Below, piece after piece: positions 45,663 to 54,021 of a stretch of DNA of 64,000 nucleotides. The notes beneath the pieces were generated by a model. That model ran no database searches and was not told where the DNA came from. It was given only the letters and a program-made list of their open reading frames with translations. Source of the DNA: Streptomyces sp. NBC_00377 (GTDB lineage Bacteria > Actinomycetota > Actinomycetes > Streptomycetales > Streptomycetaceae); the NCBI RefSeq assembly GCF_036075115.1, contig NZ_CP107958.1, positions 992,001 through 1,056,000 on the forward strand, in the 5' to 3' direction. Position 1 is the stretch's first letter. The number at the start of each line of letters is the position of its first letter. A program made the translations under genes and the position numbers.

Positions 45663-45868
45663 GGGTGGATCCGTACCTTGCTGGGGTCGCCGAGGACCAG
45701 CCGGTGGGCGCCGGACACTCCGGCAGGCGGGGGCACCTCGACGTGCCGGCCGACCAGGGAGTTCTCTATGCGGCCCACTCCGGCGCTCGAGGAGTCCCGC
45801 AGCAAGGTGTGGGTGATGGGCCGCAGACGTGTCCCGGCGCCGCTGCCGGACAGCACGAGAGCCTTCAT
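45659..45868 (-). pseudogene. rfbA: Glucose-1-phosphate thymidylyltransferase with large internal deletion
   Basis: The 69-codon frame from ATG 45868 joins the RfbA N-terminus (MKALVLSGSGAGTRLRPITH) to its extreme C-terminus (RIENSLVGRHVEVPPPAGVS, AHRLVLGDPSKVRI). Full-length actinobacterial RfbA of this type is about 355 residues, so roughly 285 codons covering the nucleotide and sugar sites are missing while the frame is kept. The nucleotide loop also looks altered (SGSGAGTRL where SGGAGTRL is usual). Coupling to rfbB is preserved, so the remnant may still permit rfbB translation. Confidence 0.8.
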
Positions 45869-45935
45869 CAGCATCGCTCCAGCCCCGGTCGCCCGGCCGC
45901 AACCGATTCGTCCGCTCACGCGTCCTGTGTGCCGG

Positions 45936-46118
45936 TCAGTCCTCACCCCTGACAATGTTCCATTCCGGGCCGGTCTGCATCCCGGCCCGTGCGCCGGGCA
46001 CGGTGACGGCGGGCAGACAGGTGCGCGGCGCGGCCGTCTGGCGGCGCAGGCGGCGGGCCCTGGCCCAGCCGGTCTCGGCCCGGCGGACGGCCGTGTTCTC
46101 CTCGGGGTACGCGGTCAC
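45936..46118 (-). CDS. Small hypothetical protein, 60 aa
   Basis: The GTG at 46118 follows GGTGAGGA. The predicted peptide begins MTAYPEENTAVRRAETGWAR, is Arg-rich in the middle and ends EWNIVRGED; it has one Cys and no signal or membrane segment. It lies between the DUF6479 gene and the rfbA remnant on the same strand. I recognise no family. The ribosome-binding site and position support a real gene moderately. Confidence 0.4.
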   Translation of the reverse strand: MTAYPEENTAVRRAETGWARARRLRRQTAAPRTCLPAVTVPGARAGMQTGPEWNIVRGED

Positions 46119-46161
46119 TGCGGTTCCTCACCTTTCTCGGTCACAGGGCTTGCGCCTCAGG

Positions 46162-46533
46162 TCAGCCGGCACCCGGGCCGCCGCTGCCGAACGAGCCGCC
46201 GGAGCCCTCGTCCCAGCGGGGGCGGCTCTGGTCGGCGCTGTCCCGGCTGCCGGTGGGCCGCAGCTCGTGCGGGGTGAGGCGCTCGCCGTCCGTGGTCTGC
46301 GGCATCTCGTTGGGTTCGCGTGAGCGGCTGGTCTCGTGGGCCGGGGCGGAACCGGGCCGGCGGGGCTGCTCGTGCGGCGCCGGGGGCGCGGCCTCGCGAC
46401 TGCGGACCTTGATGCCGAGGCGGAAGGCCCAGATCAGACCGCCGACGAGAACGATGCCGACGGCGATGAAGGCGACGCTGGCCAGCGCGGACCTTCCGGA
46501 TGCGGCGACGAAGACGGAGGCGAAGGTGTCCAT
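46162..46533 (-). CDS. DUF6479-like small membrane protein
   Basis: This 123-residue protein has one N-terminal membrane helix (about residues 12-37, ALASVAFIAVGIVLVGGLIW) followed by a long, polar, Pro/Glu/Arg-rich cytoplasmic tail. The motif after the helix (AFRLGIKVRSREAAPP) and the tail pattern RLTPHEL match small Streptomyces proteins I recall as DUF6479. Function unknown. It may be co-transcribed with the 60-aa gene downstream. Confidence 0.6.
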   Translation of the reverse strand: MDTFASVFVAASGRSALASVAFIAVGIVLVGGLIWAFRLGIKVRSREAAPPAPHEQPRRPGSAPAHETSRSREPNEMPQTTDGERLTPHELRPTGSRDSADQSRPRWDEGSGGSFGSGGPGAG

Positions 46534-46581
46534 GGGCGCCGGGTACCCCGTCCGTGTTCCCGGACACGTGGGCCCGGCGGC

Positions 46582-49053
46582 TCAGTGCTCGAGCAGCAGC
46601 TCGCTCCACACCTGCTTGCCGCCGCTGACCGGCACCGTCCCCCAGACGTCGGACACGGCCTCCACGAGGAGGATGCCGCGGCCGCCGGTGGCCTCCCAGC
46701 CGAGGCTGGTCGGCTTGACGGGGCTGCGCGGAGAGGCGTCGGTCACGGCCACGCGCAGCCGGCGGTCGATCAGGGTGAGGTCGAGGCGGACCCGGCCGTC
46801 GGTGTGCACCAGCGCGTTGGTCACCAGTTCGGAGACGACGAGCAGGGCGGCGTCCATGGCCTGCGGGGGCACGCCCCAGGTGCGCAGGGTGCGCCGGGTG
46901 AAGCGGCGGGCCTGCCGGGCCGCCTCGGGCACCCGCCACACCGTCCAGCCCTCGCGCAGGGGTTTGACGGCCATGCCGTCGTAGCGCATCAGGAGCAGGG
47001 CGACGTCGTCGCCGCGGTGGGCGTTGCTGAGGAGGGCGTCGGCGACCAGGCCGAGGTGGACGGGGTCGGAGACGGCGAGTTCGGCGGCGAGGCGGTCCAG
47101 GCCGGTGTCGATGTCCAGCTCGGCGGACTCCACGAGTCCGTCCGTGGTCAGGGCGATGACGGTGCCGGGCGGCAGGCTCAGCGGGGTCATCGGGAACTCG
47201 GCCTGGGTGACGACGCCGAGGGGCGGGCCGCCGTCCGTCTCGGCGATGTCGGTCGCTCCGTCCGGGTACCGCAGGACGGGCGGCGGGTGCCCGGCCCGTA
47301 CGCACCAGGCGGTGCCCTCCTCCATGTCGACGTCGACGTAGCAGCAGGTGGCGAAGAGGTCGGTCTCCAGCTCCATCAGGAGCCGGTTGGAGTGGGAGAC
47401 CACCACGTCCGGCGGGTGGCCCTCGGCCGCGTAGGCGCGCAGTGCGGTACGCATCTGGCCCATGAGCGTGGCGGCGGCCGCGCTGTGTCCCTGGACGTCG
47501 CCGATGACGAGGGCGACATGGTGCTCGGACAGCGGGATCACGTCGTACCAGTCGCCGCCGACCTCGAGGCCCGCGGTGGCCGGCAGGTAGCGGGCGACGG
47601 CGACGGCACCGGGGAGTTCCGGCAGCCGGCGCGGGAGCAGCTGGCGCTGGAGCATGCCGACGAGTTCGTGCTCCGCGTCGAAGGCGCGGGCGCGGGTCAG
47701 GGCCTGCCCGGCGAGGCCGGCGGAGGCGGTGAGCAGGGCCCGTTCGTCGGGGCCGAAGTCGTGCGGCTCGTCCCAGCCGATGAGACAGGCGCCGGCCGCC
47801 CGGCCGCCGGCGGACAGCGGGAGGACGGCGAGGCCGCCGGGGCCGACCTCGGCGAGGGCCGGTTCCAGGGGGGTGCCGGCGGGCCAGATCCGGGTCCGGC
47901 CCTCGCGCAGGGCGGCGGCGAGGGTGGGCATGGCGCGCACGGGCGCGTCGGGCCATTCGGCGCGCCACTCCAGCTGCCACAGCTCGGGCCAGGCCTCGGG
48001 TCCTGGCGGGTCGAGGACGGTGACCACGAGCCGGTCGTTCTCCAGTTCGGCGAGGGCGATCCGGTCGGCCCGCAGTGGTTTGCGCAGCGCGGCGACGACG
48101 GCCCGGCCGACGTCTTCGACGGTACCGGCGGTGGCGAGCGCGGCGGCCAGCCGCTGGACACGGGAGACGTCGGTGATCTCGTCACGCAGGCTGGAGGCCT
48201 CGGCGACGGTGCCGACGAGGCGCGCCGCGCGGCCGTCGCCGGGCAGCAGCCGTCCGCGGAGCCTGAGCCACCGCGGCGGCCCGGTGGGCTGGAGCACCCG
48301 GAACTCCAGCTCGCGCTCGCCGATCGACATGTGGCCGGCCTCGACGACGGACATCAGCGAGGGCAGGTCCTCGGGGACGGTGAGCCCGAGCAGTGTCTCC
48401 ACCCGGCCGTCGAAGTCGTCCCGGCTCATCCCGAAGAGTTGCAGGATCTCGTCGCCGACCTCGACGCGGCCCGTGTCCATGGCCAGGCTGAAGGCGTTGG
48501 GGCGCAGTTCCTCGTCCTCGGCGGGGCCCGCCGGGGCGGGAAAAGCGACGGCCTCGGCGACGAGCTCCAGGCAGGCGCGGTCGTCGGCGCCGAACCCGCC
48601 GGGGCGCTCGGTCACGGCGAGCAGACAGCCGCCCGTGCCGTCGCGCACGGGCAGGGCGGCCAGGTGGACGTCCCCGGCGGGCATGCGCCGCGCATCAGCG
48701 CAGTCGGCGAGCTCCGCCGGGCCCTGCCACACCGGCCGCCCCGTGCGGTGGGCGCCGGCGACCGGCGAACGGCCGTCGAGCGGGTAGCTCTCGCGCAGCC
48801 CGTACAGGTTTCCCGGGACGCCGGCCGACTCGACCAGGCGGAGCAGGTCGCCGTCCCGGCCCGGCCCGAGGAGCGTGCCGGCGGGTGTGTAGAGCGCGGC
48901 GAAGGCCGCGCCGGCGAAGACCAGCGCCTGTTCCAGGGTGCGCCGCACCCGTTCGGGTGAGGCGGGATCGGCTGTGATCGTCTTGAGCGCGGTTTCGGCG
49001 CGCAGAGGTCCCGTTCTGCGCTCCGCGGCACCCTCACTGACCACGTCCGCCAT
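46582..49053 (-). CDS. GAF-PAS-GAF-SpoIIE phosphatase with C-terminal RsbW-like ATPase
   Basis: This 823-residue soluble signalling protein has, in order, GAF (about 20-175), PAS (about 195-300), GAF (about 310-460), a PP2C/SpoIIE phosphatase (about 475-690: GLEVGGDWYDVIPL, VIGDVQGHSAAAA, RAGHPPPVLRY, GDDVALLLMRY) and an HATPase_c anti-sigma-type kinase (about 700-820: LVVSELVTNALVHT, GGRGILLVEAVSD). Phosphatase and kinase in one chain suggest both directions of an anti-sigma-antagonist switch. The ATG at 49053 lacks a clear ribosome-binding site; an upstream ATG at 49149 would overlap the amfT promoter region. It is divergent from amfT. Confidence 0.87.
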   Translation of the reverse strand: MADVVSEGAAERRTGPLRAETALKTITADPASPERVRRTLEQALVFAGAAFAALYTPAGTLLGPGRDGDLLRLVESAGVPGNLYGLRESYPLDGRSPVAGAHRTGRPVWQGPAELADCADARRMPAGDVHLAALPVRDGTGGCLLAVTERPGGFGADDRACLELVAEAVAFPAPAGPAEDEELRPNAFSLAMDTGRVEVGDEILQLFGMSRDDFDGRVETLLGLTVPEDLPSLMSVVEAGHMSIGERELEFRVLQPTGPPRWLRLRGRLLPGDGRAARLVGTVAEASSLRDEITDVSRVQRLAAALATAGTVEDVGRAVVAALRKPLRADRIALAELENDRLVVTVLDPPGPEAWPELWQLEWRAEWPDAPVRAMPTLAAALREGRTRIWPAGTPLEPALAEVGPGGLAVLPLSAGGRAAGACLIGWDEPHDFGPDERALLTASAGLAGQALTRARAFDAEHELVGMLQRQLLPRRLPELPGAVAVARYLPATAGLEVGGDWYDVIPLSEHHVALVIGDVQGHSAAAATLMGQMRTALRAYAAEGHPPDVVVSHSNRLLMELETDLFATCCYVDVDMEEGTAWCVRAGHPPPVLRYPDGATDIAETDGGPPLGVVTQAEFPMTPLSLPPGTVIALTTDGLVESAELDIDTGLDRLAAELAVSDPVHLGLVADALLSNAHRGDDVALLLMRYDGMAVKPLREGWTVWRVPEAARQARRFTRRTLRTWGVPPQAMDAALLVVSELVTNALVHTDGRVRLDLTLIDRRLRVAVTDASPRSPVKPTSLGWEATGGRGILLVEAVSDVWGTVPVSGGKQVWSELLLEH

Positions 49054-49159
49054 TACAGCGCCAAAGGTCCCCGGGCGCAGCCCCTGCGGCGTTCGGAGCA
49101 GGCCGCGAGGGGAATCGACGACGGATCGTGCTCGAAAGGAACCGAACATGTCTTTACGC

Positions 49160-49172
49160 GTGCGTTTCGCAC
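49160..49172. promoter_or_regulatory. Palindrome GTGCG-TTT-CGCAC in the amfT upstream region
   Basis: A perfect 5-bp inverted repeat with a 3-nt spacer lies 94 bp before the amfT ATG, inside the 212-bp divergent region that should contain the AmfR-dependent promoter. It is a possible regulator site; I cannot match it to a known AmfR/RamR motif. Confidence 0.3.
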
Positions 49173-49265
49173 AGGGATCTCATGACAGGCGTGACTGTCC
49201 GCGTCCCCCGTCCGCTTGCGAGTCTCTTGGCCGGGCCACGGAAGCCGGGACACGGAAGGGGACGC

Positions 49266-51947
49266 ATGGACAAGCGGTACGAGGTGTACGCGCTGGCGGA
49301 CGCGCACTTCTACGAGACGCCCGACCGGCTGACCGGCGAGGGGCCCGCTCCGCTGTTCGACACGGCGCGCCGCCCGGTCCCCGGGGGCTGGACGTCGGCG
49401 CGGACCGGCGACTGGCTGACCATGACGCCGCTCGACGCGGACGGCTCCCCGGCGGCAGGACCGGCCCAGGGGTGGAAGATCCACGCCTCGGCCACCCGGG
49501 CGAACGCCGACCGGATCGCGGCGATCGTGTGGGACTACTGCGTCCCGCGCCGTGTCCCGTTCAAGTTCGTGCCGGGCCCGCACCTGCTGCATCTGCGCAA
49601 CACCAAGTACGCCGGCCGCGACACCAGCGGCAAGTTCGTCACGGTCTACCCGTCCGACGAGGAGCAGCTCCACTCGGTGCTGCGCGAGCTGGGCACGCTT
49701 CTGGAGGGCTTCGAGGGGCCGTACGTCCTGACCGACCTGCGCTGGCACGAAGGCCCGCTCTACGTCCGCTACGGGGCGTTCGCGCGCAGGTACGTGGTCG
49801 ACGACCGGGGCTCGCTGGTCCTGGCGGTGCTCGACGGCGAGGGGAACCTGGTCCCGGACCGGCGCGCGCCCTCCTTCCAGGTCCCGGAGTGGGTGACCCT
49901 GCCCCCGTTCCTGGAGTCCCACCTGGCGGCCCGCAACACGACGACGGTGGGAGAGCTGCCCTACCGCATCGAGAAGGCGCTGCACTTCTCCAACGGCGGC
50001 GGGGTCTACGCGGGCACCGACACCCGGGACGGGCGCAAGGTGGTCCTCAAGGAGGGCCGGCCGCACGCCGGGCTGGCCGCGGACGGGGCGGACGCGATCA
50101 CCCGGCTGGAGCGGGAGAAGCGGGCGCTGGAGGCGGTGGCGGGCACCGGGGTGGTGCCCGAGGTGCGGGATTGGTTCACCCTCGGCGACCACCGGTTCCT
50201 GGTCATGGACCGCGTCGAGGGCCGTCCGCTCAACTCCTTCTTCGCCGAGCGCCATCCGCTGCTGTGTCCCGACCCCGATCCGCAGGCCGTCGCCGCGTAC
50301 ACGCGGTGGGCGGTGCGGGTCCACCGCTCGGTGGAGCGGGCGGTGGCGAAGGTGCACGCGCGCGGGATCGTCTTCAACGACCTGCACGTCTTCAACATCA
50401 TGGTCGCGCCGGACGGGGAGTCGGTGAGTCTGATCGACTTCGAGGCGGCTGCCCCCGCCGGGGAGAACGGCCGCCAGATCGTGGCGCACCCCGGCTTCTT
50501 CGCACCGCCCGACCGCCGGGGCGCCGACGTCGACCGGTACGCGCTGGCCTGCTTACGGCTCGCCCTGTTCCTGCCCGTCACCACCCTGTTCGTGGTCGAC
50601 CGGGGCAAGGCGGCGCATCTGGCCGAGGTGATCGCCGAGGAGTTTCCCGACGTGCCGAAGGACTTCCTGGACGAAGCGGTCGCGGAGATCACCCGGGACG
50701 TCTCGGACGGGGGCATCGGTCCGGACGGGGGCGGGTCCGGAGCGCCGCCGCGGGTCGCCGCCCGTGTGCCGTCGGCGCCGGCCTCCCGCGTGGAGCCCGG
50801 CGACTGGCCGCACAGCCGTGACTCGATGGTCAAGGCGATCCTCGCGTCGGCGACTCCGGAGCGCGACGACCGGCTCTTCCCTGGGGACGTCGCCCAGTTC
50901 TCCGACGGCGGCGGTCTCGGGCTGGCGCACGGCGCGGCCGGTGTGCTGTACGCACTGAGGGCGACCGGCGCCGAACGGTACGACGAAGGCGAGCGCTGGC
51001 TCCTCGACCACACCGCCCCGGCCCCGACGGGCACCCCGCTCGGCCTGTACGACGGCCTCGCCGGCGTCGCCCATGTGCTGGACCTGTTGGGTCACCGGCA
51101 GCGAGCGCTGGACCTGGTCGACGGCATCCTGCGCGAACGGTGGCAGAACCTCTCCTCCGACCTGCACGGCGGGCTGGCCGGACTCGGGCTCGTCCTCGCG
51201 GGTCTGGCGCGCTCGACGGGTGAGCCGGAGCTGAGCGAGCGGGCCGCCGAGGCCGCGGACATCGTCGTACGACGGCTCGCCGAACCGGTGCCGGAGGGGG
51301 CCCGGCGGCGCCGGGCCGGGCTGCTGCGGGGCGCGAGCGGGCCCGCGCTGTTCCTGCTCAGGCAGTACGAGGAGACCGGCGAGCGCCGGCTGCTGGAGGC
51401 GGCGGGCCTCGCACTGCGCCGGGACCTGGCTGCCTGTGTGGAACGCGAGGGAGGTGCGGTGGAGGTCGACGAGGGGTGGCGGACCCTGCCGTATCTCGGG
51501 GACGGAAGCGTGGGAGTGGGGGCGGTGCTCGACGACCACGCGGCCCATGTCCCCGACGCGGGCGGTGAGTTCGAGCGGGCGCGGGCCGGCATCCTCACCG
51601 CGGCCATCTCCCGCTTCTACGCGCAGCCCGGTCTCTTCCAGGGCCGCGCCGGGATGATCCTGCACCTCGCCCGCACCACCGCGCCCGGCGCGAGCCGTGC
51701 ACGCCTCGACGGGCAGATCGCCGCGCTGGGCTGGTTCGCGATGCCCTACCAGGGCCAACTGGCTTTCCCCGGACACCAGATGATGCGGCTGTCCATGGAC
51801 CTCGGCACCGGCACGTCGGGGTGTCTGCTCGCCCTCGCCGCCGCCCTCGATCCGGACGGCACGGGCGCCACCGCGCACCTGCCGTTCCTCCCGCCGCCGC
51901 ACCGCGGCCCTCATGACGCGGCTCCGCGGCAACCGACGGAGTCGTGA
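49266..51947 (+). CDS. amfT: Class III lanthipeptide synthetase for AmfS (RamC homologue)
   Basis: This 893-residue trifunctional LanKC enzyme has an N-terminal lyase-like region (about 1-215), a Ser/Thr-kinase domain (about 230-490; YRIEKALHFSNGGGVYAG, the catalytic loop GIVFNDLHVFNIMV and metal Asp in SLIDFEAA) and a C-terminal LanC-like cyclase (about 555-880) that lacks the zinc Cys-Cys-His set, as usual in class III. It would phosphorylate and eliminate core Ser/Thr of AmfS and cyclise them onto Cys. The ATG at 49266 has GGAAGGGG upstream. It heads the amfTSBA operon, expected to be activated by AmfR. Confidence 0.95.
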   Translation: MDKRYEVYALADAHFYETPDRLTGEGPAPLFDTARRPVPGGWTSARTGDWLTMTPLDADGSPAAGPAQGWKIHASATRANADRIAAIVWDYCVPRRVPFKFVPGPHLLHLRNTKYAGRDTSGKFVTVYPSDEEQLHSVLRELGTLLEGFEGPYVLTDLRWHEGPLYVRYGAFARRYVVDDRGSLVLAVLDGEGNLVPDRRAPSFQVPEWVTLPPFLESHLAARNTTTVGELPYRIEKALHFSNGGGVYAGTDTRDGRKVVLKEGRPHAGLAADGADAITRLEREKRALEAVAGTGVVPEVRDWFTLGDHRFLVMDRVEGRPLNSFFAERHPLLCPDPDPQAVAAYTRWAVRVHRSVERAVAKVHARGIVFNDLHVFNIMVAPDGESVSLIDFEAAAPAGENGRQIVAHPGFFAPPDRRGADVDRYALACLRLALFLPVTTLFVVDRGKAAHLAEVIAEEFPDVPKDFLDEAVAEITRDVSDGGIGPDGGGSGAPPRVAARVPSAPASRVEPGDWPHSRDSMVKAILASATPERDDRLFPGDVAQFSDGGGLGLAHGAAGVLYALRATGAERYDEGERWLLDHTAPAPTGTPLGLYDGLAGVAHVLDLLGHRQRALDLVDGILRERWQNLSSDLHGGLAGLGLVLAGLARSTGEPELSERAAEAADIVVRRLAEPVPEGARRRRAGLLRGASGPALFLLRQYEETGERRLLEAAGLALRRDLAACVEREGGAVEVDEGWRTLPYLGDGSVGVGAVLDDHAAHVPDAGGEFERARAGILTAAISRFYAQPGLFQGRAGMILHLARTTAPGASRARLDGQIAALGWFAMPYQGQLAFPGHQMMRLSMDLGTGTSGCLLALAAALDPDGTGATAHLPFLPPPHRGPHDAAPRQPTES

Positions 51948-51997
51948 CGCAACCCGTCCCCACGGGACGTGACATCCAACCGATGAAAGGACACACC

Positions 51998-52114
51998 ATG
52001 GCCCTGCTCGACCTTCAGACGATGGAATCCGACGAGCACACCGGTGGCGGCGGCAACAGCACCGTGAGCCTGCTGTCCTGCGTCAGCGCCACGAGCGTCC
52101 TGCTCTGTCTCTGA
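51998..52114 (+). CDS. amfS: AmfS/SapB-type class III lanthipeptide precursor
   Basis: This is a 38-residue precursor. The leader begins MALLDLQTMES, carrying the LLDLQ element recognised by class III synthetases. After a GGGG stretch, the core STVSLLSCVSATSVLLCL contains two SxxxC units (SLLSC and SVLLC) that form the two rings of SapB/AmfS. The sequence is almost the same as S. griseus AmfS as I remember it. Mature AmfS/SapB is a surfactant that lets aerial hyphae break the water surface. GAAAGGA lies 6 nt before the ATG. It starts 50 bp after amfT and is followed by a perfect hairpin. Confidence 0.95.
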   Translation: MALLDLQTMESDEHTGGGGNSTVSLLSCVSATSVLLCL

Positions 52115-52160
52115 CCTACGGCACAGGCGCCACAAGCACCACACGCACCACCAGAACGAC

Positions 52161-52184
52161 CAGCACGACGCGCTCGTCGTGCTG
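52161..52184 (+). terminator. Perfect hairpin between amfS and amfB (attenuator or mRNA stabiliser)
   Basis: CAGCACGACG (52161-52170) and CGTCGTGCTG (52175-52184) form a 10-bp stem with a CGCT loop. A second stem, CCGGGCGG/CCGCCCGG (52191-52198, 52219-52226), follows before amfB. This arrangement would cause partial termination or 3'-end protection so that precursor mRNA exceeds transporter mRNA. Confidence 0.7.
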
Positions 52185-52269
52185 AATGCTCCGGGCGGTC
52201 CGCTCCCCAGGGAGGGGGCCGCCCGGGGCCCGGCCGCTCCAGGAACCTGCGAGGAGGTGCGGGAGCAGA

Positions 52270-54021
52270 ATGCAGACGGACCGGACGACCGGCGAGCTGC
52301 TCGGCGCGGCGACCCGGCACAGCGGATCGCGCTGCGTGGCTCTCGGGCTGGTGAGCGTCGCGGCGACGGGCGCGGGACTACTGGTGCCCATGGCGCTCGG
52401 CCGGACCCTGGACCTGCTGCTCGCCCGCTCCCCCGCGACCGGCTGGGTGCTGTGCTGCGCGGGCCTCGTCCTCCTGCTGACCCTGCTCGACGCGTGCGAG
52501 ACCGTGCTCGCCGGCACCCTCGACGCCCGGACCACCGCCTTTCTGCGCCGCCGGGTCGTCGGCCACGTCCTGGCCGTGGGCCCGCGCGCCTCCGCCCGGT
52601 TCGGCGCCGGGGACCTCGTCGCGCGGGTCGTCGGCAGCGCCGCCCAGGCCGGTACGGCGCCCGGCGCCCGGGCCGCGCTGCTGGCCTCGCTCGCGGGGCC
52701 CGTCGGCGCCGTGGGGGCGCTGGTCCTCATCGACCCGTGGCTGGCGGCCGTCTTCCTGACCGGCGCGCCGGCCCTTACCCTCCTGCTGCGCTCCCTCGCC
52801 CGGGACACCTCGGCATGTGTGGCGGACTACCAGCGGGCGCAGGGACGGATCGCGGCCGCGCTCACCGAGGCGGTCGGCGGCGCCCGCACGATCCGCGCGG
52901 CGGGCACGGCGGCCCGGGACGCCGCACGCGTCCTGCGGCCGCTGCCCGAACTCTCCCGGGCGGGCCGGAGCATGTGGCGGGTCCAGGGCCGGGCGGCGGC
53001 GCGGGCGACCGCGGTGGCGCCGCTGCTGCACCTCGGGGTGGTCGCCGTCGCCGGCCTGCTGCTCACCCGGCACCGGCTGTCGCCCGGCGACGTCCTCGCC
53101 GCCTCGCGCTACGCGGTTCTCGCCACCGGCGTCGGTGTGCTGGTCGGGCAGCTCTCCGCGCTGGTCCGGGCCCGGACGGCGGCCGCCCGCCTGGGCGAGG
53201 TCCTGACGGAACCGACTCCCGCCTACGGCGGACACCGGCTGCCGCGAGGCGGCCCCGGCCGGCTGGAGCTGCGCGGCGTGACCGCCCGGCACGGTGACCG
53301 TACGGTGCTGGACGGCGTCGACCTGGTGGTGCCCGGCGGGACGACCCTGGCCGTGGTGGGCCGTTCCGGCGCCGGGAAGTCGCTCCTGGCCGCGCTGGCG
53401 GGCAGGCTCACCGACCCGGACCGCGGAGAGGTGCTGCTGGACGGCGTCCCGCTGCCCGCCCTCCCCCGGGCCGAGCTACGGGCGGCGATCGCGCAGGCCT
53501 TCGACCGGCCGGCCCTGCTGGGCGTCACGATCGAGGACACCGTCTCCCTGGGACGCGCCTCCCCCGCCCGGGTCCGGGAGGCCGCCCGCACGGCACGCGC
53601 CGACGACTTCGTCCGCCGGCTGCCCGACGGCTACGCCACACCCTGCGCGGACGCCCCGCACTCCGGCGGCGAGGCCCAGCGTCTCGGCCTGGCCCGCGCG
53701 TTCGCCCACGACGGCCGCCTCCTCATCCTCGACGACGCCCTCTCCAGCCTCGACACGGTCACCGAACGCCAGGTCACTGAGGCCGTGTTCGGCGCCATGA
53801 CCGCCACCCGTCTCGTGGTCGCCCACCGCGCCGCCACGGCCGCCCGTGCCGACACGGTGGCCTGGCTGGACGGGGGGCGGGTGCGAGCCGTCGGGACGCA
53901 TGCGCAGCTGTGGCGGACGGCGGGATACCGGGCGGTGTTCGCAGCGGGCGAGGGGCCCGGGGCCGGTGCGGAGGCGGACGCAGGAGTGACGGCCGAGGCC
54001 GGCCCGGAAGGACGGCGGTGA
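52270..54021 (+). CDS. amfB: AmfS-exporting ABC half-transporter, first subunit
   Basis: This is a 583-residue fused membrane/ATPase protein with hydrophobic helices over about residues 20-310. The ATPase has Walker A GRSGAGKSL, a degenerate signature (HSGGEAQRLGLARAFA in place of LSGGQ), Walker B LLILDDALSSLD with Asp where the catalytic Glu normally stands, and VVAHRAAT. The Asp and altered signature suggest that one of the two ATP sites of the heterodimer is weak. The Ala/Gly/Glu tail is low complexity. Its stop overlaps the amfA GTG by 4 bp, so the two are coupled. By position it corresponds to S. griseus amfB (S. coelicolor ram transporter). Confidence 0.88.
   Translation: MQTDRTTGELLGAATRHSGSRCVALGLVSVAATGAGLLVPMALGRTLDLLLARSPATGWVLCCAGLVLLLTLLDACETVLAGTLDARTTAFLRRRVVGHVLAVGPRASARFGAGDLVARVVGSAAQAGTAPGARAALLASLAGPVGAVGALVLIDPWLAAVFLTGAPALTLLLRSLARDTSACVADYQRAQGRIAAALTEAVGGARTIRAAGTAARDAARVLRPLPELSRAGRSMWRVQGRAAARATAVAPLLHLGVVAVAGLLLTRHRLSPGDVLAASRYAVLATGVGVLVGQLSALVRARTAAARLGEVLTEPTPAYGGHRLPRGGPGRLELRGVTARHGDRTVLDGVDLVVPGGTTLAVVGRSGAGKSLLAALAGRLTDPDRGEVLLDGVPLPALPRAELRAAIAQAFDRPALLGVTIEDTVSLGRASPARVREAARTARADDFVRRLPDGYATPCADAPHSGGEAQRLGLARAFAHDGRLLILDDALSSLDTVTERQVTEAVFGAMTATRLVVAHRAATAARADTVAWLDGGRVRAVGTHAQLWRTAGYRAVFAAGEGPGAGAEADAGVTAEAGPEGRR

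Noticed and set aside
46336..48960. An 874-codon plus-strand frame opposite the multidomain phosphatase
   Set aside because: It mirrors the codon structure of the real minus-strand gene, with Gly/Val/Arg-rich translation and no domain.
49054..49149. A longer start (ATG 49149) for the minus-strand phosphatase
   Set aside because: It would add a 32-residue tail with no domain and occupy the divergent amfT promoter region; the ATG at 49053 is more economical, although neither has a strong ribosome-binding site.
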